Part shown: positions 1 to 5,537 of the stretch, one piece after another | Layout: each line of letters opens with the position of its first letter | How positions within the stretch are numbered: position 1 is the stretch's first letter | NCBI GenBank assembly: GCA_964462125.1 | Contig: CAYWXT010000276.1 | Span: 1 to 7,043, forward strand | From: JAWLFY01 sp964462125 | GTDB lineage: Bacteria; Planctomycetota; Planctomycetia; Pirellulales; Pirellulaceae | DNA length: 7,043 nt | Direction of reading: 5' to 3' | Notes under the pieces: model-generated | Database searches by the model: none | Told to the model about the DNA's origin: nothing | What the model saw: only the letters and a program-made list of their open reading frames with translations | Made by a program: the position numbers and the translations under genes

Positions 1-2
1 AC

Positions 3-290
3 GGACGGATGGACATGCAGGCGGTGATCGCAACGGGTAACTTTGAAGCCCAAAATCTGGCCCTGGCGTTTCTCTTGCAGCGGACCGTGGTTCCGCTGTC
101 AACGATCACCACCATCAACCGGATCGCCAGCGACCGCACCCTGGTGCTGAGCGTCGGTGGCACCTTCCGCGACCCCCAGCTCCGGGTCCTTGCGGCGCCG
201 ACCCTCCAGGCCAACACGCGGAGGATTCTTGTGCGAGAAACGCTCGGGTTGATCCTGCCCGAAGCGGCGTTGCTGAGCGACGAGTCGTAG
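3..290 (+). CDS. C-terminal end of an AsmA/TamB-like envelope protein (5'-truncated)
   Basis: The frame is open from the left edge and ends at TAG 288-290, so this is the last ~95 codons of a longer gene. ATG codons at 9 and 15 are probably internal, because the frame continues upstream without a stop and no ribosome binding site is visible. The visible protein has a hydrophobic stretch (LALAFLLQRTVVPLSTI), then a strand-like segment ending in LVLSVGGTFRDPQLRVLAAP. The pattern 'hydrophobic strand, G-T-x-x-D-P, hydrophobic strand' resembles the ends of AsmA/TamB-like proteins, which are long beta-rich envelope proteins involved in moving lipids or assembling outer-membrane components. The family call rests only on this short tail and is tentative; that it is coding is more secure. 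It lies on the same strand as the export gene that follows but is 332 bp away, so co-transcription is not obvious. Confidence 0.5.
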   Translation, partial: GRMDMQAVIATGNFEAQNLALAFLLQRTVVPLSTITTINRIASDRTLVLSVGGTFRDPQLRVLAAPTLQANTRRILVRETLGLILPEAALLSDES

Positions 291-303
291 GCTCGGACGC
301 ACA

Positions 304-378
304 GGCACTATCGCAGAGGGCACTATCGCAGAGGGCACTATCGCAGAGGGCACTATCGCAGAGGGCACCATCGCACAG
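304..378. repeat. 15-bp tandem repeat, 4 perfect copies plus 1 degenerate
   Basis: The unit GGCACTATCGCAGAG occurs four times without a mismatch at 304-318, 319-333, 334-348 and 349-363. A fifth, altered copy follows at 364-378 (GGCACCATCGCACAG). The array begins 13 bp after the stop codon of the upstream gene. Perfect identity of the four copies suggests recent expansion or contraction by slippage, so copy number may vary between strains. The minus strand is open across the array (a run of VPSAI units), but nothing else supports a gene there. Confidence 0.9.
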
Positions 379-541
379 GCAGCCATCGGATTGTCGGAAG
401 TCAATCCTCCGCCCGAGTCTCCAAGGGGGAGGCGAGCGGGGGTTGAGGCGAACGAAGTTTCTTCGGTAAGCCGGCCCTGAAGGGTCGTCCTGCCCCAGTG
501 GGGGAAACCGTAGCGATCGTAAGGATCAGGTACAGCCAGCC

Positions 542-554
542 GATTGGGCCAATC
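542..554. promoter_or_regulatory. 13-bp palindrome, possible operator upstream of the export gene
   Basis: GATTGG (542-547) and CCAATC (549-554) form a perfect 6-bp inverted repeat around one central G. The pentamer CGATT occurs at its left edge (541-545) and again just after it (555-559). The site lies about 70 bp upstream of the preferred start at 623, a reasonable distance for a regulator site. The symmetry is visible in the sequence; a regulatory role is inference only, and one such site can occur by chance. Confidence 0.2.
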
Positions 555-607
555 CGATTCTGGTGGAGATGACGATCTGCCTTGAAAGGACGAACGTGCA
601 AGGACGC

Positions 608-613
608 AGAGGA
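608..613 (+). promoter_or_regulatory. Ribosome binding site of the polysaccharide export gene
   Basis: AGAGGA lies nine bases before ATG 623. It supports that start over the upstream in-frame ATG at 563, which has no comparable purine motif and would place 20 extra, partly charged residues before the signal peptide. Confidence 0.6.
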
Positions 614-622
614 TATTTCGTC

Positions 623-1711
623 ATGAATCGGCTGATCACCTGCCTGCTGCTCATCGGCTGGGGCGCGAGCCTCGGCTGCAGCAGCCTCGGCTTTTCCACC
701 TACCCGGTGGCGCACCTGATGACCCGCGAGACGCAACGGGTACTCGATGCTTCGCCACGGCGCCCCGCGGTCCCGCGAGAACTCCGCCAGGAGGTCCTGC
801 CGGTGCACTACCTGCAGCCGGGCGATGAGTTGCTGATCGAGGCGACCGACTTCGACGCCACGGTTCGCATTCCGGCGGACCAGCGGGTGCTTGCCGATGG
901 CACGATCGACCTGGATAAGCACGGACGGGTGGTGGTCAGCGGGATGTCGCTGGAACAGGCCGAGGCGGCGATCCAAGAGGTCGTGGCACAGTCAGGTGAT
1001 GAGGCGACGGCGATCAACGTGCGGATGGTCGAGCCGGTCGATCGATACTATGTCATCGGCGAGGTGAACTCACCGGGCGCCTACCCGCTGGTCGGTAACG
1101 AAACGGTGCTCGACGGGTTGATGGCCGCCGGAGGTTTGACGTCCCGGGCCTCGGCCTGCAAGATGCTGCTGGCGCGACCGACGCCCCCAGCGTCCTGCCG
1201 CGCCACCCTGCCGGTTTGCTACCGCGCGATCACGCAACTCGGCGACACCACGACCAACTATCAACTTCGCCCCGGCGACCGCATATTCGTCGCACGGCAA
1301 TCGATGCTCGAGGAGCTGCTCTTTTGGCGGGCCGAAGCCACCTGCTCCCGCTGCTGCAATCCAAACCGCCCCTGCGCCGACCCATCGAGCATCGCCGGTT
1401 GGGGCTCCAACTTTGGCACGCCCGCCGCCCCCTGGATCACGCCGCCAGCGGTTCCGGCAACGACCGAAGCGGTCGAATCGACACTGGAAACGCCGCAGGA
1501 GATTCTCCCAGCGGATCTCGACGATGCTGACCCCAGTGCGGATGACCCCAGTGCGGATGACCCCAGTGCGGATGACCCCGGCGCGGATGACCCCGGCGCG
1601 GATGACCGCGGCGATGATGACCCGGGCCCTGATGATCAGGAAGAACTGCCATCGCAGCGTCCGCGGGGAGAACTCGACTTCGGTGCCTTCCTACGGCGGC
1701 CGACGGGATAA
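623..1711 (+). CDS. Polysaccharide biosynthesis/export protein (Wza-like, SLBB domain, probable lipoprotein)
   Basis: This 362-residue protein belongs by sequence to the outer-membrane polysaccharide export family, which forms the exit channel for exopolysaccharide or capsule. Start 623 was chosen because of its ribosome binding site and because it gives a compact signal peptide ending in GASLGC (Cys19). The lipobox is not canonical (Ser at -3), so lipidation is likely but not certain. The Poly_export region covers roughly 60-136 (LQPGDELLIE at 64-73, then a DGTIDLD segment). An SLBB-like unit follows at about 141-223, with YYVIGEVNSPGAYPL, VLDGLMAAGGLT and YQLRPGDRIFV. The C-terminal ~130 residues are unusual: a Cys cluster at 241, 244, 245 and 251, a Pro/Thr-rich stretch, then an Asp-rich repeat (about 301-341). 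The usual C-terminal amphipathic helix of Wza is not recognisable. No glycosyltransferase or tyrosine kinase gene is adjacent. An in-frame ATG at 563 is the alternative start. Confidence 0.87.
   Translation: MNRLITCLLLIGWGASLGCSSLGFSTYPVAHLMTRETQRVLDASPRRPAVPRELRQEVLPVHYLQPGDELLIEATDFDATVRIPADQRVLADGTIDLDKHGRVVVSGMSLEQAEAAIQEVVAQSGDEATAINVRMVEPVDRYYVIGEVNSPGAYPLVGNETVLDGLMAAGGLTSRASACKMLLARPTPPASCRATLPVCYRAITQLGDTTTNYQLRPGDRIFVARQSMLEELLFWRAEATCSRCCNPNRPCADPSSIAGWGSNFGTPAAPWITPPAVPATTEAVESTLETPQEILPADLDDADPSADDPSADDPSADDPGADDPGADDRGDDDPGPDDQEELPSQRPRGELDFGAFLRRPTG
1526..1615 (+). repeat. In-frame 15-bp coding repeat giving DDPSA/DDPGA units
   Basis: Six consecutive 15-bp units lie inside the export gene. 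Copies at 1541-1555 and 1556-1570 are identical (GATGACCCCAGTGCG), the copy at 1526-1540 differs only in its first codon, and those at 1571-1585 and 1586-1600 carry GGC for AGT. The copy at 1601-1615 is degenerate. They encode Asp-Asp-Pro-Ser/Gly-Ala, and the acidic run continues to about residue 341. The period is a multiple of three, so length changes keep the reading frame. The segment is very acidic and probably disordered. It could bind divalent cations or interact with polymer, but no known Ca-binding motif spacing is seen. Confidence 0.9.
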
Positions 1712-1752
1712 CCGGGCAAGCCGGCAAAGCGGACGGTGCCGACGTTTGGCGG
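1712..1752. other. 41-bp gap between convergent genes
   Basis: This gap separates the stop codons of the plus-strand export gene and the minus-strand permease gene. CGGCA and TGCCG can pair across a 10-base loop, and CCGG-GCAAG-CCGG makes a 4-bp stem, but neither has a T-tract on either side. A bidirectional terminator is expected for convergent genes, but none can be called from the sequence. Confidence 0.3.
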
Positions 1753-4700
1753 TCACGACATCCGGCCGACCACGGGGACCTCCTCCGCTGGCTCAGCCGA
1801 CGGCTCCCCTGTGTCTGCCGGCGGCTGAGTCGCCGCCGGCTCGGAACCGGTCGGGGCCGCATGATCGGCAGGCATCCCAACGCCCCTGTCTGACACGGCG
1901 GCTTCCGATTCCGGGGCCAACCCGAGTGTTTGTCGCAGGTCCATGAACAGCACGAAGACCACCGGGACCAGGACCAACGTGAAGCACGTCGAGACGATCA
2001 TGCCGCCGAGGAACACCACCCCCAAGCCGCGATAGAGTTCGCTGCCGGCGCCGGGGACCATCACCAACGGCAACAGCCCGAGCACTGTCGTCAGGGTCGT
2101 GATGAAGATCGGTCGGATCCGCGTCCGCACGCTTTCGGGAACCGCCTCGATCGGACTCAGGTGCCCTTCGCGCATCTGCGTCAACGACTGGTGGACGATC
2201 AGGATCGCGTTATTGACCACCGTCCCGATCAGGATAATGAAGCCCAACATGGTCAACACGTCGAGTGCCTGGGGCACGAACCAGTTCAACAACCAAAGGC
2301 CGACGATCCCGCCAACAGCGCCGAGCGGGACACTGAAGATGACCACCAAGGGGTACAGCCAGGACTCGAACAGGGCAGCCATCAAGAGGTACGTGATCAA
2401 CAGCGCCAGCAGGAAATTGAATCGCAACGCGTCCCACGCATCACGCAACTTGTCCGCTGTTCCCGAAAGGGCGACGAAGTAGTCGTTCCCGATTACCCCT
2501 TCGTCCACCAACGGCATCACGATCTGGTCGTCGACCAGATCCATGGCGGCTTCGAGCGGCATCTCCGGCGGCGGTGTGACCTGCACGGTGATCGCCCTTA
2601 ACCGTTCCCGCCGCTGGATCTGCTCCGGGCCGCTGCCGTAATGCATATCCGCCACCGCCATCAGTGGCACGATCTCTCCCTCGCTCGTCGCCAACGGAAG
2701 CGAAAGCAGACTCTGGGGCTCCATGCGACGATCGCTGGGACCCTTGATCGTCAGGTCGATCTTCTCGCCCCCCACGAAGTAGTCGCCCGCATAGGCGCCG
2801 TCGACCAACGCATCGATCGTGTAACCGAGGTCCGCGGTATTGAATCCCATCTCGGAGGCGGCGAGCAGCTTCGGCTCCAGATGGATTTCGGGACTGGAAA
2901 GATCGAGACTCGGCTCGGCCGACGCCTGAGCCCCCGGCATCAGCCGATCGACATCGTCCAAAACGCGGCTGGCGATCCTGACCATCTCTTCCAAATCGGG
3001 CCCCGAGATCTCGACGTCAATCGTCCGCCCCCCGGTCAGCCCACGGCTAAAGAGACCCGACTGGGCCGCGACAAGACGGATGCCCGGAAGGTCCTCTCCA
3101 ACCTCACGGACCAACGGAATCAGCTCGGCCACGCGGGACTCATCGCGAGCCCGGAACCCCATGAACAACCGCCGCTCACGAATGGAAGTGAAGTAGTAGT
3201 CCAGTACCGGAGCATCCGCCCCATTGGTCGGCGGGCCGCCCGCGTCGACATCCCAGTACGGCTGCATCCGCCGCTCCATCGTCGCTCCAATCTCGGATAT
3301 TTCATCCAGGTTATAGCCCGGTGGCAGCGAGAAGCTGGCAAAGACGAAATTGCGGTTCCCGGTCGGCAGGTACTCCACCTTGGGCCACAGCAGGTAACTA
3401 ACGCCCAATGAAGCCATTGTCATCAACACTACGACCGCGACCGACCGCAACCGCGATCGCAAGATCCAGGCATTGAAACCGACAACCGAGTCGACCCCGG
3501 CGGTCGCCCGCCGCTTCACCCACGACTCCAAACGACCCGGTGAGTGACCTACGGCCGATTCACCCTCGGCCGCCTGACTCGCCGCGGCCTGACTTTCTGG
3601 CTCCTGCTTTTCCGTCCCCTGACTTTCCCCGTTGTGACTTTCTGCCGGAACCGCCACAACCGATCGTGCCGAGCTCGCCAACCAGCCGTTTCGTTTCCCC
3701 CTCCGCGCATCTCCCGACCGCAACCTCGGTGCGCGGAACAACCGCGAGGCGGCGGTGGGGATCACGGTGAAAGAAACCAGCATGGAGAAGGCGATGCCGC
3801 AGCTGATCGCCAAGGCGATGTCACGGAACAGCTGCCCGGCGGTCGCCTCGACGAAGATCACCGGCAGGAACACCGCGATCGTCGTCAGGGTTGAAGCGAC
3901 GATCGCCCCTCCCACCTCGCTGACCCCCCGCGAGGCCGCGACCATCGATGACTCGCCGAGTTGCCTGCGGCGAGTGATGTTCTCCAGGACCACGACCGCG
4001 TTGTCCACCAACATCCCGACGGCGAATGCCATCCCGGCAAGCGAAATCACGTTCAGTGAACGGCCGAGGATCGTCATGCATAAAAACGCCCCCGCAATAC
4101 TGATCGGAATCGCAACCGCTGCGACCAACGCGCCGCGGGCGATCCGGTAGCCGAACCACAAAATCAACGCGAGCGTGACGAGGTAGATCCAGGGCGAGAT
4201 AAACAGCGAAGCGGCCGCCGTGGCCAAGATCGCAATGCCCGCCAACATCGTCGCCCGGCTGAAATGCAAGAACAACATCAACACAACGATCGTCGCGGCG
4301 CTGCCGAGCAACATGTTCTGGCGAACCAGATCAATCGCCGATTCGATGTACTCCGTCTCGTCGTAGTACTGAAACAGCTCCAGCCCTTCCCGCGCCAGAA
4401 AGCCCTCGTTCAACTCCTGTTCCGCCGCACGCAAGCCCTGCATCACCTCCAGCACGTTCGCGCCGGTCACCCGGTAGACGCCGAGGCTGATGCTCTCGCT
4501 GCCATAACGCCGTGAGATGCTGTCGCGGTCCTTGTAGTCCAGTTTCACCTCGGCGACGTCTCCAACGTACACGCGGGTGTTGCCGTCGGAGACGAGCAGC
4601 TGCTGTTCGACATGCTTCGGATCGCGGAACTGGCCGAGCGTCCGGATCACCCAACTGCGTTTTCCCTGGAAAATGTCTCCCGCGGTGGTGTCGCTGTTCT

Positions 4701-5496
4701 GGCGGTTCAGCGCGTCGCGAACCTGGGCGATGGTGATCTCCCGGGAAGCCAGCTTGGCCGGATCGACGATCACCTGAAGCTCTTGCTCGCGGCCGCCCCG
4801 GGTATCGGCGTCGGCCACCCCCGGTACCCGCTCCAACCGCGGCTCGACAAAGTTCTCCGAAAACTTCCGGACCCGCTCCAGATCGATCTGTGGCGGACGC
4901 AGTTCTTCTAACTCAGCATGATCCTCAGCGTGCTCCTCCATGCAATTCTGGAGCCGAAAGACCCGCAGCGCCGAGTTCGCCGCATGGCGTGCCGGGTCCA
5001 CCAGCGGGGCCAGCTCCGGATGCGCCGCCTGAAAAGCCTCGATCTCGTCAACGCTCGGCGGTCGCGGCGTCAGCGCGAAGCGGGCGACCGGCCGGTCGCT
5101 GAAGTTGGAGGCCCGAATCACCGGTTCATTCGCATCCAACGGATATTCACGAACCTGCTGCAGCCGCGCGTTGACCCGCGACATCGCATCGCTGATGATC
5201 GTGCCGATCTCGAACTCCAAGACCACTTCGCCCCTGGAGACGCTGCAGCTGGAGGAGAGCTTGACCAGCCCCTCCACCCCCTGCAGCTGCTCTTCCTGCT
5301 CGAGCACGATCTCCCGCTCGATCTCTTGCGGGCTCGCCCCCGGCCATTGCGTCTGAATCGACAACACCGGGTTCTCGACATCCGGCACCAACTGTTTCGG
5401 AATCATCCCCAACGACAGGCCGCCGAACAGCGCCGCCAAGATGGCGCCGACGTACACCTTGACCGGGTTGCGGATCAGAATCTCAAAGAGTGCCAA
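1753..5496 (-). CDS. RND efflux transporter, inner-membrane permease subunit (AcrB/HAE-like)
   Basis: This 1247-residue proton-driven exporter pumps substrates from the periplasm or inner-membrane leaflet through an adaptor and outer-membrane channel. It exceeds the usual ~1030-1050 residues. Visible parts: TM1 10-31 with IPKQLVPDVENP after it; porter domain with WPGASPQEIE at 51-60; insert ~145-205; TM2 ~394-411; extra hydrophobic hairpin ~414-453; TM3 ~455-477; TM4 ~482-505 with GMLVDNAVVVLEN; TM5-6 ~527-583; Ser/Gln/Glu-rich linker ~588-655; TM7 ~681-702; second porter half; TM8-12 ~1023-1185; Pro/Ala/Glu-rich tail ~1186-1247. Asp498-Asn499 match AcrB Asp407-Asp408, Asn1095 replaces Lys940, and Arg1128 (RIRPI) matches Arg971. 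The start is TTG: an in-frame TGA lies two codons upstream, and the N-terminus fits the family. It follows the adaptor gene by 41 bp, so the two are probably co-transcribed. The substrate cannot be deduced; VDN and VVNN motifs argue against the metal-type CzcA/CusA group. Confidence 0.95.
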   Translation of the reverse strand: MALFEILIRNPVKVYVGAILAALFGGLSLGMIPKQLVPDVENPVLSIQTQWPGASPQEIEREIVLEQEEQLQGVEGLVKLSSSCSVSRGEVVLEFEIGTIISDAMSRVNARLQQVREYPLDANEPVIRASNFSDRPVARFALTPRPPSVDEIEAFQAAHPELAPLVDPARHAANSALRVFRLQNCMEEHAEDHAELEELRPPQIDLERVRKFSENFVEPRLERVPGVADADTRGGREQELQVIVDPAKLASREITIAQVRDALNRQNSDTTAGDIFQGKRSWVIRTLGQFRDPKHVEQQLLVSDGNTRVYVGDVAEVKLDYKDRDSISRRYGSESISLGVYRVTGANVLEVMQGLRAAEQELNEGFLAREGLELFQYYDETEYIESAIDLVRQNMLLGSAATIVVLMLFLHFSRATMLAGIAILATAAASLFISPWIYLVTLALILWFGYRIARGALVAAVAIPISIAGAFLCMTILGRSLNVISLAGMAFAVGMLVDNAVVVLENITRRRQLGESSMVAASRGVSEVGGAIVASTLTTIAVFLPVIFVEATAGQLFRDIALAISCGIAFSMLVSFTVIPTAASRLFRAPRLRSGDARRGKRNGWLASSARSVVAVPAESHNGESQGTEKQEPESQAAASQAAEGESAVGHSPGRLESWVKRRATAGVDSVVGFNAWILRSRLRSVAVVVLMTMASLGVSYLLWPKVEYLPTGNRNFVFASFSLPPGYNLDEISEIGATMERRMQPYWDVDAGGPPTNGADAPVLDYYFTSIRERRLFMGFRARDESRVAELIPLVREVGEDLPGIRLVAAQSGLFSRGLTGGRTIDVEISGPDLEEMVRIASRVLDDVDRLMPGAQASAEPSLDLSSPEIHLEPKLLAASEMGFNTADLGYTIDALVDGAYAGDYFVGGEKIDLTIKGPSDRRMEPQSLLSLPLATSEGEIVPLMAVADMHYGSGPEQIQRRERLRAITVQVTPPPEMPLEAAMDLVDDQIVMPLVDEGVIGNDYFVALSGTADKLRDAWDALRFNFLLALLITYLLMAALFESWLYPLVVIFSVPLGAVGGIVGLWLLNWFVPQALDVLTMLGFIILIGTVVNNAILIVHQSLTQMREGHLSPIEAVPESVRTRIRPIFITTLTTVLGLLPLVMVPGAGSELYRGLGVVFLGGMIVSTCFTLVLVPVVFVLFMDLRQTLGLAPESEAAVSDRGVGMPADHAAPTGSEPAATQPPADTGEPSAEPAEEVPVVGRMS
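3532..3735 (-). repeat. Low-complexity linker segment of the permease with imperfect DNA repeats
   Basis: This stretch encodes residues ~588-655, the cytoplasmic connection between the two permease halves. Between 3570 and 3650 the plus strand repeats CTGACTTTC-like words at irregular 13-20-bp spacing, giving the protein words ESQ and GES several times. It starts basic (RAPRLRSGDARRGKRNG) and turns acidic and Gln/Ala-rich. No fold is expected. The imperfect spacing suggests an old expansion followed by drift. Confidence 0.6.
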
Positions 5497-5537
5497 CGGT
5501 CAGTCTCATTCCGTCAGAGGTCACGAACAGCTGCCTT
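5497..5537 (-). other. Adaptor-permease intercistronic gap
   Basis: Read on the minus strand, these 41 bases run from the adaptor stop (TAG, 5540-5538) to the TTG start of the permease. Ribosome binding signals are weak: GAG lies about nine bases before TTG, and GGAA about thirteen. No terminator-like hairpin is seen, which supports one transcript for both genes. A nine-codon mini-frame (ATG 5509 to TGA 5483) overlaps the permease start in another frame. Confidence 0.5.

Larger units (their letters stand above)
291..622. other. 332-bp intergenic region with repeat and small inverted repeats
   Basis: No convincing gene lies here. Besides the 15-bp tandem repeat and the palindrome listed separately, three small hairpin-capable sequences are visible. 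Positions 417-422 pair with 428-433 around AAGGG (six pairs, one a G-T wobble). CGAAG 453-457 pairs with CTTCG 461-465 around TTT. CCCC 493-496 pairs with GGGG 500-503 around AGT. None is followed by a T-tract, so none is a clear intrinsic terminator, though the first could end the upstream transcript. No clear -35/-10 pair was recognised. The promoter of the export gene should lie here if that gene has its own. Confidence 0.5.

Noticed and set aside
304..378. CRISPR array
   Set aside because: The units are only 15 bp and directly adjacent with no unique spacers, so this is a simple tandem repeat.
99..404. Minus-strand frame containing repeated VPSAI units
   Set aside because: The repeats simply translate the 15-bp tandem array; the frame then runs antisense to the left-hand gene and has no coding features.
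563..622. ATG 563 as start of the export gene
   Set aside because: It lacks a Shine-Dalgarno motif and would add 20 residues ahead of an otherwise complete signal peptide; ATG 623 has AGAGGA at nine bases.
401..976. Minus-strand 191-codon frame opposite the export gene start
   Set aside because: It overlaps antisense the well-supported export protein and its own intergenic region, and the sequence resembles no family.
1712..1752. Bidirectional intrinsic terminator between the convergent genes
   Set aside because: Only 4-5-bp stems with no T-tract on either strand.
1930..3411. Long plus-strand open frames (1930-2601, 2641-3411) opposite the permease
   Set aside because: The products are His/Gln/Arg-rich reflections of the permease codons with no recognisable domain, and no ribosome binding site was seen.
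1753..5496. Heavy-metal (CzcA/CusA) assignment of the permease
   Set aside because: The TM4 and TM10 motifs (VDNAVV and VVNNAI) do not fit the metal-exporter signatures, and no metal-binding Met/His pattern stands out.
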